64,000 nt of DNA from Variovorax sp. WDL1 (lineage in GTDB: Bacteria > Pseudomonadota > Gammaproteobacteria > Burkholderiales > Burkholderiaceae_C): NCBI RefSeq assembly GCF_001541225.1, contig NZ_LMTS01000025.1:149373-213372 (forward strand), written 5' to 3'. Shown piece after piece: positions 22,932-31,702 of the stretch. The notes beneath the pieces are model-generated. The model was not told the DNA's origin. It was given only the letters and a program-made list of their open reading frames with translations, and ran no database searches. The stretch's first letter is position 1; the number at the start of each line of letters is the position of its first letter. Position numbers and translations under genes: made by a program.

Positions 22932-25556
22932 ATGCAGGTTTCACAAAGCTCTTCGACTTCGGTCGTAGCAAAGCAAGGTGTCGGCCAGACCGCCACTTTC
23001 GGCATCGCCCAGAACGCCCACATGTTCAACGTGCTGTCCTCCGGGCTGTACGGGGACAAGATTGGCGCCGTGGAGCGCGAGGTCGGCTGCAACGCGATGG
23101 ACGCCCACATCTTCGGGCGCATGCCCACCCGCCCCATCGAGGTCAAGCTTCCCACGAAGCTCGACCTTCAGTTCTACATCAAGGACTGGGGCCCGGGGCT
23201 CAGCGACGAGGAAGTCAAAGGCATCTACACCGTCTACGGTGTCTCGACCAAACAGCAATCGAACGACCAAACTGGTGGTTTCGGTCTCGGCTCGAAATCG
23301 CCTTTTGCGTACACGCTCTTCGACCCCGAGAACGAGGACGGCTTCACGGTCGTCGCGGTCAAGGAAGGCAAGAAGCGCGTCTACGTGTGCCACCTCGACG
23401 ACAACGGCTCGCCGGCAGTGACGGACATGGGCGTCTTCGACGCCGACCCGGACTGGCAAAGCGGCGTGATGGTGACCTTCCCGGTCCAGGACCGGGACAT
23501 CGCTGAATTCCACGCCAAGGCGCAGGAAATCTTCCAGTGGTTCACGGTACCCCCGCGCATCCTCGGGATGGAAAAGCCTCTCAAGAAGCCAGAGTTCCAT
23601 TTCGAGGGCAGCTTCTTTAATATGGGCGCTCCTTTCGGAACCAGTGGCGAAACGTTCCACCGGGTGCCCGCGGTCGTCATGGCCAATGTGCGCTATCCCA
23701 TCGAAAAGGCTCGGCTGCGCGACCTGACGCCGAACATGCAGGCGCTGCTGGACGGCGGCATCCATCTCTTTGTCGACAACGGCGAAGTTCTGATGGCCGT
23801 GTCGCGGGAAGCACTTCAATACACCGACAAGACTCGCAGCGCCATCATGGCGCGGCTGGACCAGGCGGTGAAGGAAGTCGCGGAGCGCGTACGCGCCGAC
23901 GTGATGACCAAGGAGCCGACGAAGCTGGCCTGGTATCGCAAGGTCCATAGCTACGTGAGCACGCTTCCCTCGAGCATCCGCATGAATCTCATCAGCTTCC
24001 TCAAGGAGGCCGGCGTGGGCAAGGACGACATCGAGCACATCCGACAGGTCGCAAACGAGAGCGCGCTCACCTTCCCCAAGGTCGGCGACGGCATCATGGG
24101 CAAGCAGCAGCCCTACCAGAAGGATGCAGATGGCGACTGGATTCGCGACGTCGCCGGAAATCCGGTCGTCGACGCCACCTGGCAGAACAACAGCTGCCGC
24201 GTGTGGCTGTATCGCTCCACCGAAACCGGTATCCGCAAGAAGGAAGTCGTCAACGGCTATCAGGACTTCACCAAGGACAAGCCGGTTCTGACCACCGTGC
24301 CGGTGCTCTCGGACACCCGGGTTTACTACTCGGACAGCAAGTCCGCTGACGCGCGTATCCGCTACGCGCTGAGGCAGTCGGGCTCCCCGACCGATGCATT
24401 CTTCCTAGTCGTAGCTGGCCGGGGCGTGGACGCCGTTCACGCGAAGGCATTGGGTGAGCGGATTTGCGGTCCGGACGGAATCGAAGGCCTGCCGTGTGCA
24501 GGGACCTCGACGCTGCCGGTGTCTCCGAGTTACGCCTCGGACCTCGAACGACGCAGAATGCGCAAGTCGATGACGCTAGAGGAGCTGACCGCCGGCGAAG
24601 AGGTGACCTTCACCACTTTTGCCGCGGGTGGCACCTCGAAGACGACGCTGGGCGACATTGAGGAAGAAGCCGAGAAGTTCTACGTCATCCGACGCCGCGA
24701 CCGGTTCATGAATCATGGCTCGACCGGCTGGGTTGGCCCGCGCGAGCGGGACTTCTGCAGCACGATGCGGACCATGCAACGGGTGCTCAAGCGCCTCGGC
24801 CACGAGGTTGCCGGCGCCGTGATGGTGGAAAGCGAGGCGACAGTGCGTCGGCTGAAACTGGTCGAACTGGGCTACCGCCCGCTGATGACCTGGACAGTCG
24901 GCAAGCTGAAATCGGGAAGCAACTGGAAGCGCTTGGTCGCAAGCATCGACCGCACGCCCAAGGCAGACCTGGCGCAGCCCTACATCGCGAAGCAGTACTC
25001 GCTGCTAGGCATCCTGGCAATGCATCTGCTGAAGCGTACCCCTGCATGGGAAGCGCTTGAGCCTCGGCTCGCCGGGCATCCCTTGCTGGAGGAGGTTGCA
25101 GCTTTTGCGTTCAAGGTGAACGGAGCGCTCGGGGACGACGACTTGGCAACGGAGCTCAAGTACCTGCAGTCACACATCGACGGCGCGTATCTCGACGTGA
25201 CCGAGTGCAAGCGCAAGACGCCGTATGAGGTGAGTCAGTCAGTCGGCAAGAGCTACCCCCTGGCATCGAGCATCTTCGACGACGACGCCCTGCTGAAGGT
25301 CATGGCCGAATCGCCTGAAAAGGCGGCCACCATGCTCGTGACGGCGCTCGCGCTTGACCCCCTGCCCGGAGAAAGGGTGGAGTTGGAGGAAGCCGAAGAG
25401 CCAGAAGACGCTGTGCAGGAAGATGCAGACGAGCCGGACGTCGCCGAGGACTCATCGGACACCCAAGTCGATGTGACCGCCGAAGCTGCCAACAGCGACG
25501 GTGCTCCCGAGCCTGCCGCCGAAGTCACCGCCGAAGCCATGCTACTCGCAGCGTAG
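22932..25556 (+). CDS. rIIA: rIIA-like GHKL ATPase
   Basis: 874 residues. The N-terminal GHKL ATPase shows REVGCNAMDAH near residue 55 (Asn of the N-box), YIKDWGPGLSDEE (D-x-G), VYGVSTK and GGFGLGSKSPFAYT (lid glycine box), as in phage rIIA-like proteins. The C-terminus ends in a strongly acidic Glu/Asp/Ala tail from about residue 815. T4 rIIA/rIIB are membrane-associated and relieve exclusion by the lambda Rex system; their biochemistry is unsettled. It is followed directly by the rIIB homologue, the same pairing as in T4. Confidence 0.9.
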   Translation: MQVSQSSSTSVVAKQGVGQTATFGIAQNAHMFNVLSSGLYGDKIGAVEREVGCNAMDAHIFGRMPTRPIEVKLPTKLDLQFYIKDWGPGLSDEEVKGIYTVYGVSTKQQSNDQTGGFGLGSKSPFAYTLFDPENEDGFTVVAVKEGKKRVYVCHLDDNGSPAVTDMGVFDADPDWQSGVMVTFPVQDRDIAEFHAKAQEIFQWFTVPPRILGMEKPLKKPEFHFEGSFFNMGAPFGTSGETFHRVPAVVMANVRYPIEKARLRDLTPNMQALLDGGIHLFVDNGEVLMAVSREALQYTDKTRSAIMARLDQAVKEVAERVRADVMTKEPTKLAWYRKVHSYVSTLPSSIRMNLISFLKEAGVGKDDIEHIRQVANESALTFPKVGDGIMGKQQPYQKDADGDWIRDVAGNPVVDATWQNNSCRVWLYRSTETGIRKKEVVNGYQDFTKDKPVLTTVPVLSDTRVYYSDSKSADARIRYALRQSGSPTDAFFLVVAGRGVDAVHAKALGERICGPDGIEGLPCAGTSTLPVSPSYASDLERRRMRKSMTLEELTAGEEVTFTTFAAGGTSKTTLGDIEEEAEKFYVIRRRDRFMNHGSTGWVGPRERDFCSTMRTMQRVLKRLGHEVAGAVMVESEATVRRLKLVELGYRPLMTWTVGKLKSGSNWKRLVASIDRTPKADLAQPYIAKQYSLLGILAMHLLKRTPAWEALEPRLAGHPLLEEVAAFAFKVNGALGDDDLATELKYLQSHIDGAYLDVTECKRKTPYEVSQSVGKSYPLASSIFDDDALLKVMAESPEKAATMLVTALALDPLPGERVELEEAEEPEDAVQEDADEPDVAEDSSDTQVDVTAEAANSDGAPEPAAEVTAEAMLLAA

Positions 25557-25577
25557 CCCTCGGCAAATTCTCATTCG

Positions 25578-25612
25578 AGAGCGCTCCATTCATTTGGAGC
25601 GCTCTTTTTTTT
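25578..25612 (+). terminator. rho-independent terminator
   Basis: 10-bp stem AGAGCGCTCC/GGAGCGCTCT followed by eight Ts; separates rIIA and rIIB transcripts. Confidence 0.9.
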
Positions 25613-25641
25613 CGCGTATAGGCCTCCTCACTGCCGCACTC

Positions 25642-25648
25642 GCTATAG
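25642..25648 (+). promoter_or_regulatory. GCTATAG promoter-like motif
   Basis: GCTATAG 64 nt before the rIIB-like ATG; a partial copy (CGTATAGG) lies at 25615. The following GTCT matches the motif at 15048, which also has a long leader. Confidence 0.5.
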
Positions 25649-25712
25649 GTCTCAGTAGCGCGGTTGTTCTGCGCTCTGTAAGGCACCTTTTTTAATTACG
25701 GAGAAACACCCA

Positions 25713-26891
25713 ATGCAAATGAGCATGATGCACCTGCCCGGCGGAATCCACATGGTCTTCGACGGTCGCCCCATCATGGTCGCGAAGAACAGCGACCACT
25801 ATGAAGCGGTCCGAAAGGCCCTGGTCGAGAAACAGAAGCCCGAAGACATCCTTGAAATCCTGGACGGCGAGAAGCGTCGGCTCGAAGCCGCCGTGCTCCT
25901 CACGCCGAACGTCGAGGTCAAGGGCGGCCAAGTCCTGTACAAGGGTGAACCGGTGGCCGGCGTCATCGTCCAACGCATGCTCGACATGCTGGAAGAGGGC
26001 TTCGACCTCACGCCGTCTGCCAATTTCCTGGAAAACCTGATGCTCAACCCGTCGCTGCGCGTGGTCGAACACCTGTACGAATTCCTCGAGGTGGGCAAGC
26101 TTGCGCTGACCGAAGACGGTTGCTTCGTCGCCTACAAGGCAATCACCGAGGACTGGCTCGACATCTACACCCGCAGCATCGACAACAGCATCGGGCAGAC
26201 GCCCACCATGCTGCGCAACAAGGTCGACGAGAATCCGGACCGCACCTGCAGCCGGGGTCTCCACGTGTGCTCGTACGACTACCTGCCGCACTTCGCGAAC
26301 GCCAACGGCCGCATCGTGGAATGCAAGGTGAATCCGGCCGACGTGGTGGCCATCCCCCGCGACTACAACAACACGAAGATGCGCGTGTGCAGGTACGAGG
26401 TGACTCGCGACTTGACCGACGCGTACAAGGCCGACAACAACATTCTCACCGCGGCGACGGTGGCGGCAGACATGCCGTTCATCGTCGAGGTCGACTATGG
26501 CTCCGGCTGGCGCGAGCACGAGGCCTTCGACCGCTTGTCGGACGCTGCGGCCGAGTTCGAGGACGTGGTGGAGAACGGTGACGTGAATTCCGTGCGCCTG
26601 CGGAACCGCGTGAGCGATGTGACCATCGACGAGCGCAATGGCATCGACCGCGGCGACCGCGAACTGGACAACGACGCCCACCAGGACGACCTGGAAGGCT
26701 TCACGGTGCACGGCGTGCAGCACGACGGTGTCACGGTTCAACTGGAAGACGACCATGGCGGCGGCACCAGCGAGGAAGGCGTGTTCGACAGCGTGCAGGA
26801 TGCAGTCGCGTTCGCGCTCGATGACGAGACCGGCTACGCAGAGATTCGCATTCTGGACCGTCTTGGCAACACGGTGAAGACGCTCAGCTAA
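25713..26891 (+). CDS. rIIB: rIIB-like protein
   Basis: 392 residues. Its central region matches the phage rIIB family: NFLENLMLNPSLRVVEHLY, DGCFVAYKAI, RGLHVCSYDYLPHF and VVAIPRDYNNTKMRVCRYEV. The C-terminal 130 residues are acidic and less conserved. In T4 rIIB acts with rIIA in lysis timing and exclusion resistance. The two genes are separated by a terminator and new promoter motif, so they are independent units. Confidence 0.9.
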   Translation: MQMSMMHLPGGIHMVFDGRPIMVAKNSDHYEAVRKALVEKQKPEDILEILDGEKRRLEAAVLLTPNVEVKGGQVLYKGEPVAGVIVQRMLDMLEEGFDLTPSANFLENLMLNPSLRVVEHLYEFLEVGKLALTEDGCFVAYKAITEDWLDIYTRSIDNSIGQTPTMLRNKVDENPDRTCSRGLHVCSYDYLPHFANANGRIVECKVNPADVVAIPRDYNNTKMRVCRYEVTRDLTDAYKADNNILTAATVAADMPFIVEVDYGSGWREHEAFDRLSDAAAEFEDVVENGDVNSVRLRNRVSDVTIDERNGIDRGDRELDNDAHQDDLEGFTVHGVQHDGVTVQLEDDHGGGTSEEGVFDSVQDAVAFALDDETGYAEIRILDRLGNTVKTLS

Positions 26892-26908
26892 GCGCTCACC
26901 ATCATTCA

Positions 26909-26940
26909 GGGCCCCGCATCCTCGCGGGGCCCTTTTTCTT
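26909..26940 (+). terminator. rho-independent terminator
   Basis: Stem GGGCCCCGC/GCGGGGCCC followed by TTTTTCTT. Confidence 0.9.
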
Positions 26941-26976
26941 GGCCGGCTCTGCGTCCCTGCGCGCAGGCGTGTCGCC

Positions 26977-27846
26977 TCAGTCCTGCGAGGCTGTGGGCAC
27001 CGAGCCCAGCTCTTTCCAAAAGAGGCGCGTCACCGCCTGCTGTGCATTGACGCGCTCGGAGGCCGGCGAGGCGAAGCGAATGACCAGCCAGTGCTGCTTG
27101 ATGTCGTGAGACTCCCAGAGCACCCGCACCCGCGATGAGGGCAGGTCGACAAAATCGGTCTTCTCGATGCGGCGGAAGTGCTCGTCGGCCGTTCCGAGCC
27201 AAGGTGCGCACACCGCATCGCCGGCGCGGACCGCTGCGGACTCGTAGGCGTCGATGTCTGCACTGTACGGCACCGCAAGGCGCAGGAGGTTGATGACAAA
27301 GCCCCCGGTGGCCGACTGGTTGCGCACTGAGGTGGACAGGAGGAAGCTGTTGGGAAACAAGACGGTGCGCCCTGTGAGCTGGTACGCCGAGGAGGTCTCG
27401 GCAAGGGTCGTACAGAGCATGTCGACATCGGTCACCCGCCCGGCCACCCCTGCGACCTCGACGAAGTCCCCTACCCGGTATGGCCGGGAGACCGTGAACA
27501 GCAGATAGCCGGTCGCGCACATGATGAGCTCCTTCGCCGACAGAACCAGCGCGCCAGCAAAGGCAGCCAGCGAAAGCGCAACTCCGGCGATTTTGGTGGC
27601 CCAGATGGTCCCGATGGCAAGACTGGCGGCGAGGAACAGCACGTTCTTGATGGCAACGACGCGGTGCCGCAACCCGTCCTGGCTGCCCTCTCGTCGCGTC
27701 GACATCCCCACGTAGCGCAGGTTGAGCCGGTGGGCCGCGACCGCAGCCAAGATGACAAGGACGGTCGCAGCAACACGGCCGATTTCTCCGGTGAAGAACA
27801 GGTGGATGTCAGTGGCGTACTGCTGCAGGGTCGGGAAAATGGACAT
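26977..27846 (-). CDS. MscS-family mechanosensitive channel
   Basis: 289 residues. Hydrophobic helices at about 22-38, 64-84 and 88-118; the last is the Gly/Ala-rich pore helix (LSLAAFAGALVLSAKELI). The MscS beta domain then begins (SRPYRVGDFVEVAGVAGRV) with the characteristic VLFPNSFLL strand. Family members open under membrane tension and release solutes. Length matches E. coli MscS (286). Rare on a phage; it may stabilise host turgor during infection or come from the host. GCTAGAC lies 39 nt upstream. Confidence 0.9.
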   Translation of the reverse strand: MSIFPTLQQYATDIHLFFTGEIGRVAATVLVILAAVAAHRLNLRYVGMSTRREGSQDGLRHRVVAIKNVLFLAASLAIGTIWATKIAGVALSLAAFAGALVLSAKELIMCATGYLLFTVSRPYRVGDFVEVAGVAGRVTDVDMLCTTLAETSSAYQLTGRTVLFPNSFLLSTSVRNQSATGGFVINLLRLAVPYSADIDAYESAAVRAGDAVCAPWLGTADEHFRRIEKTDFVDLPSSRVRVLWESHDIKQHWLVIRFASPASERVNAQQAVTRLFWKELGSVPTASQD

Positions 27847-27885
27847 GGGCGGGTTTAAGCGGCTTCGCGGCGGAGGGTGAGCCCT

Positions 27886-27892
27886 GTCTAGC
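27886..27892 (-). promoter_or_regulatory. GCTAGAC promoter-like motif
   Basis: Minus-strand GCTAGAC 39 nt before the MscS-like start. Confidence 0.5.
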
Positions 27893-27913
27893 GCAACCGT
27901 TTAGGCGTCGCGC

Positions 27914-27952
27914 CAAGAGAAGACCCTGCACGCTTGTTGGCATGCAGGGTCT
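27914..27952 (-). terminator. rho-independent terminator
   Basis: Stem AGACCCTGCA/TGCAGGGTCT then TCTCTT on the minus strand; ends the 28856-27979 operon. Confidence 0.65.
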
Positions 27953-27978
27953 GAATGGAATGCTGGCGACCGGGGCCG

Positions 27979-28224
27979 TCAGAAATCGAGGCTGAGATTC
28001 CGGCGTTTCATGGCTTGCTCCTGACGCAGGAGCAAGCGACGTTCGCCTTCTTGGATGAGGAGCTTGGCTTGCCGCAGACCGCAGAGGTCCAGCGAGACCT
28101 CGTTGCCGTCAATGCCTAGGGTGAGTGTGAAGTTTGACGCATCCGGTTCGAAGTTTCCGACGGGCTCGCCGGCGTACAGAACCTTGCCGTCACGCTCCAG
28201 CTGTCCGACTACGTCTGGCTTCAT
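27979..28224 (-). CDS. small unknown protein (81 aa)
   Basis: 81 residues. Beta-rich N-terminus (VLYAGEPVGNFEPDASNFTL) and a basic helical C-terminus rich in Leu/Arg/Gln. Its ATG overlaps the stop of the upstream gene (ATGA at 28221-28224), so it is coupled. Unrecognised. Confidence 0.65.
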   Translation of the reverse strand: MKPDVVGQLERDGKVLYAGEPVGNFEPDASNFTLTLGIDGNEVSLDLCGLRQAKLLIQEGERRLLLRQEQAMKRRNLSLDF

Positions 28225-28856
28225 GCGATTCGCTTGAAAACCTTCGGGCCCGCAGCGCGGTCCGTGAAGTCGTTCACGACGACCACAGCGATGTCGTCCC
28301 GGACGCTGAGCTTCCTGGCCGTGCTGAGCGCCGTTGCCTTGTCGAGCCAGCTTTCGCTGTGGCGCTCTTCACCACTCGCGGACTGACCTACGACCTCCCA
28401 CCCGCCGCGCGGGTTGCGTGAGGTGAGCATGGTGTTGCCGGTCAGCGTGTTGATGATGCGGCCAGCGCCGTACTCGCGGCCGCTCTTCTCCACCTGGTCC
28501 ACAAGCGTGTCGCGGGCCTCTTGGTAGCCGGGATGCTCAAGGACGAGGTCGCCTGGACGGTCGATGCCTCTGAGCTCCCCGCGATATAGGTGAAGCGTGT
28601 ACCCGTCGCGGCGTGCACCAATCACGCTCTCCGGTGTCGGAATCTGCGCGAAAGTACGCTCGCCTGTTTCGGGCAGGCGCTCCAGGCCCACATTGCGTGC
28701 CTGGTCCGTGCTCAGCGACACGACCGTGGCTTTTCGCGCGGCGGCGTCGCCGAGCCGGTCGAACGCATCGGCAAGCGCGTCGACCTGATTGGTGACGCCA
28801 TCGACGTAAACCTCGACTTGAACGATGGCAGGGATTTCAAAAGTTGCTTTGTACAT
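28221..28856 (-). CDS. unknown protein (211 aa)
   Basis: 211 residues. It begins MYKATFEIPAIVQVEVYVDG, a strand-rich start, and has no membrane segment or recognised motif. First gene of a two-gene operon; CCTATAC lies 38 nt upstream. Divergent from the DNA polymerase gene. Confidence 0.65.
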   Translation of the reverse strand: MYKATFEIPAIVQVEVYVDGVTNQVDALADAFDRLGDAAARKATVVSLSTDQARNVGLERLPETGERTFAQIPTPESVIGARRDGYTLHLYRGELRGIDRPGDLVLEHPGYQEARDTLVDQVEKSGREYGAGRIINTLTGNTMLTSRNPRGGWEVVGQSASGEERHSESWLDKATALSTARKLSVRDDIAVVVVNDFTDRAAGPKVFKRIA

Positions 28857-28894
28857 ATCGAGAACTGGTTTCTTCTAGTTGACCTAACGAGCTC

Positions 28895-28901
28895 GTATAG
28901 G
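28895..28901 (-). promoter_or_regulatory. CCTATAC promoter-like motif
   Basis: Minus-strand CCTATAC 38 nt before the start at 28856. Confidence 0.5.
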
Positions 28902-29086
28902 CACGACTAGTTGACGGCAAACGCATGCCCGGGCGAAGCGATATCAGGTCTCCAGGTAAACCGCGTGAGGTCCGGTGAGCACGAGATTGAGGTCGGTCTC
29001 GGGGGATAGCCATGCCCTTTAGCCCGGGGTGCGGCCATGAAGCTGCGCGATTTAAGGTCTCAGCAAAGCACGGTAGGCGCTGTTCG
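28902..29086. other. intergenic spacer between divergent units
   Basis: About 185 bases between the two divergent promoter motifs. I see no convincing gene, RBS-led short frame or terminator here. Confidence 0.5.
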
Positions 29087-29093
29087 CTATAGG
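29087..29093 (+). promoter_or_regulatory. GCTATAG promoter-like motif for DNA polymerase
   Basis: GCTATAG 61 nt before the polymerase ATG. Confidence 0.5.
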
Positions 29094-29101
29094 CGGGTGA
29101 G

Positions 29102-29119
29102 GCCACCAGCGAGGGTGGC
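29102..29119 (+). promoter_or_regulatory. hairpin in DNA polymerase leader
   Basis: GCCACC/GGTGGC stem with a 6-nt loop in the 5' leader, 35 nt before the start codon. T4 polymerase represses its own translation through a leader hairpin; similarity in position is suggestive only. Confidence 0.35.
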
Positions 29120-29154
29120 GAAACCAAACCTCGTGCTTTTAAGGAACCACTTTC

Positions 29155-31584
29155 ATGAACAAACAAATGGGCTTCGACCTCGACTACGTCGACCCGGTCA
29201 CCCACGTAGCAGTGCCATGGGCAAAAGCTGAAAAGCTGCTCCTGGCGCGCATCACGGCGGCGCCGTGGAAAATCATCGACGTTGAAACAACGGGCCTCAA
29301 CCCGGCGAGCAAGGAACAGAAGTTCTCCGGCAAGCAGTATCAACGCGGCGTCGACTCGGAGCTTCGGCTGCGGGTGATGTCGGTTCTCTACCCGACGCCT
29401 TGCGGCTTTCCAGTCACCTCAAAGTTCCTTGTCGAATCCTTCGACCTGGACCAGCTCACCGAAGCTGAGAAGGTGGACGTGTGCTCTGCATGCTTCACAA
29501 ACGTCGTCATCGCGCACAACGCGGGCTTCGACGCCTACTGGACCCGCACCTACGCGACAACCGAGCCGTCGCTGCTCCTGGATTCGATGCTCATCGCACG
29601 GGTCCTCTACCCCGAGCAGCCCGTTGTCATGGCGCGCATGTGCCAGGATGAGGACGAAGACCCCACGTTGCAGGCCGAAGCCGTGTCCATGTTCATGGGC
29701 GGCAAGTCGGGCTGGTCGCTAGCCGACCTGGCGGTCAGCCGGCTGCGCAAGGTGCTTCCGAAGGAGATGCAAGGCCCGAAGAACTGGTGCGAGCCGTTCC
29801 TGACCCAGAAGGCGTACGACTACGCAACGGACGACGTGAAGGTGCTCCTGGAGCTCCTGATGTCGTTCTTCGAAATCGACGACCCGGCGGAACTGCTGGA
29901 GCGCTATTTCGAGTTGCGCGAGGAGCACGCTCCCCTGCGCATCATCGAGCCCCAGGTCTGGGACATCGTGCGGATGCGCGAGACGGGCATGCCGTGGAAC
30001 CTGGAGGAATCCGAAGGCTACGTTGCGGCCCAGTGGGAAAAGGTGCGCGAGCACGCTGCGAAGATGGCGGAACTCGAGCCTGCGCTCAAGGACTATCTGC
30101 CTGCGCTGAGCGACCCGACCACCGGGGTCAACGCGAAGCTGAAAGAGGCTATCGGGACGGCGTTCACGAGCCGCGGCATTGAGCTGGAGATGACCGAGAA
30201 GACCGGCGCCTTCAAGATTGGCGAAAAGGACCTGCGGCGCGTTCGCGCGGCCATCACGCCCGAAGCCAAGGCCCTGTTCGACACCTGGACCGCACTCAAC
30301 CGTGCCAAGAAGGCCGGCGGCATGGCCAAGGAAGTCTCCTCGTACGCGGGGCGGTCGCACGATGGGCGGCTGCATCCAAACACGGGGCACGGCCCCGTGA
30401 CAGGGCGCCTGTCTTCGTCGGAGCCGAACTGCCAGCAGTTTCCGCGGGACCAGAAGTTCCGAAATTGCGTTCGTGCTCGGCCTGGCCACAAGATTGTCTC
30501 CGCCGACTATTCGGCACTGGACATGCGGGTGGGCGCGGCGCTCGCGATTCGCGCTCAGAGGCAAATCGTCGAGACCTACATGGGCGACCATGTGGTGCAG
30601 AACGATGTGTTCCTGTGCATCAGCCGGGTGCTTGAGGGCCGGGTGACCTACGAAGACGCGCGAGCGCTCGAGCTGAAGGCCGTCAAGGACTTCGAGGAGT
30701 GGAAGCTGGGTCGCGAAGCGGCCATGGAAGCAGGCAAAGATGCGAGCAAGGCGTTCTGGGACAAGTACCGCAAGCTGCAGCGTACGCAGCTGCTTTCGGG
30801 CTTCCAGCGCTGCTTGGCCGAAGTGCGGATGCGCGCGGACGCCGCCGGCACCGCCGATTGGGGCTCCCTGCGCGACGCGTTCGAAATTGAAGGCATGGAC
30901 ATCCACACGTGGACCGCGCTGGACATGACAGGCCGCAACCCCAAGGCTCTCTTCGGAGGCCTGAAGGGCGAAGATGTGGCCAAGGAGCTGAAGAAGTGGA
31001 AGGCTGAGCTGGGCGACGTCCGTCAAACCGGCAAGGTCGGCAACCTCTCCCTCCTGTACGCGATGCAAGCACGCGGCCTGATGGACGCTGCTGCCAAGAA
31101 CTACAACATCCACTGGACGTTGGAAGAGGCCACGGAAGTTCGCGCGCAATGGCTTGCGGCATACGTCGAAATCGACCTCTGGCACAAGTGGACCGAGCTG
31201 AACCCGCAGGAAACGGTGATGATTCCGGACAAGGACCGTGGCGGCCGCTTCGGCAAGAAGGCTGTCTACGCCTCCTACACGCTGGGCAACCGGCTCATCT
31301 ATGCGTTCGGCTTGAACGCGGCACTGAGCTACGAAGACCAGTCGACCGGCGCCGACATTCTGGGCAAGGTGATGGAGGAGTTTCGCAAGTACCCGAAGGT
31401 CTTCGACACCATCATCAACCAGGTCCACGACGAAGTGCTTTTCGAGGTGCCCGACGAGGTGCTGGACGAGTACAACGAAATCATCGGACGGGTCATGACC
31501 GATGCAGCTGAGCACTTCCTTCGTCCCTACGGGGTGAAGGCCGGCTGCGAACCCGAAGCTGGCGAGGTCTGGCTGAAGGGATAA
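29155..31584 (+). CDS. polA: family A DNA polymerase with 3'-5' exonuclease
   Basis: 809 residues. Exonuclease domain: IIDVETTGL with Asp42/Glu44, VIAHNAGFD near residue 120 and YATDDV near residue 223. Polymerase domain: motif A SADYSALDMRV (Asp451), motif B RQTGKVGNLSLLYAM (Arg623, Lys627, Tyr635), motif C NQVHDEVLFEV (His758, Asp759, Glu760). No 5' nuclease domain. Motifs A and B are 172 residues apart, against about 50 in E. coli Pol I, so a large insertion lies in the fingers. The steric-gate position is Asp456 rather than Glu, and Leu631 replaces the Phe/Tyr that controls sugar discrimination. Probable phage replicative polymerase. Confidence 0.95.
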   Translation: MNKQMGFDLDYVDPVTHVAVPWAKAEKLLLARITAAPWKIIDVETTGLNPASKEQKFSGKQYQRGVDSELRLRVMSVLYPTPCGFPVTSKFLVESFDLDQLTEAEKVDVCSACFTNVVIAHNAGFDAYWTRTYATTEPSLLLDSMLIARVLYPEQPVVMARMCQDEDEDPTLQAEAVSMFMGGKSGWSLADLAVSRLRKVLPKEMQGPKNWCEPFLTQKAYDYATDDVKVLLELLMSFFEIDDPAELLERYFELREEHAPLRIIEPQVWDIVRMRETGMPWNLEESEGYVAAQWEKVREHAAKMAELEPALKDYLPALSDPTTGVNAKLKEAIGTAFTSRGIELEMTEKTGAFKIGEKDLRRVRAAITPEAKALFDTWTALNRAKKAGGMAKEVSSYAGRSHDGRLHPNTGHGPVTGRLSSSEPNCQQFPRDQKFRNCVRARPGHKIVSADYSALDMRVGAALAIRAQRQIVETYMGDHVVQNDVFLCISRVLEGRVTYEDARALELKAVKDFEEWKLGREAAMEAGKDASKAFWDKYRKLQRTQLLSGFQRCLAEVRMRADAAGTADWGSLRDAFEIEGMDIHTWTALDMTGRNPKALFGGLKGEDVAKELKKWKAELGDVRQTGKVGNLSLLYAMQARGLMDAAAKNYNIHWTLEEATEVRAQWLAAYVEIDLWHKWTELNPQETVMIPDKDRGGRFGKKAVYASYTLGNRLIYAFGLNAALSYEDQSTGADILGKVMEEFRKYPKVFDTIINQVHDEVLFEVPDEVLDEYNEIIGRVMTDAAEHFLRPYGVKAGCEPEAGEVWLKG

Positions 31585-31606
31585 GCCTAAAAGGCTTCAT
31601 TTTCAA

Positions 31607-31637
31607 AGAGCGTCGATTCGTCGACGCTCTTTTTCTT
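31607..31637 (+). terminator. rho-independent terminator
   Basis: Stem AGAGCGTCGA-TTCG-TCGACGCTCT followed by TTTTTCTT. Confidence 0.9.
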
Positions 31638-31658
31638 CGCCCGCGACGAGCGGCTCCG

Positions 31659-31665
31659 GCTAAAC
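31659..31665 (+). promoter_or_regulatory. GCTAAAC promoter-like motif
   Basis: GCTAAAC 37 nt before the ATG at 31703. Confidence 0.5.
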
Positions 31666-31702
31666 CACCTCTCTACAAGGCGGACCCCTCCCCAACAGAA
31701 TC

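Noticed and set aside
22941-24038. Minus-strand 365-codon open frame
   Set aside because: Opposite the rIIA-like gene and without family sequence.
29719-31515. Minus-strand 598-codon open frame
   Set aside because: Exactly opposite the DNA polymerase gene; a mirror of its codon pattern.
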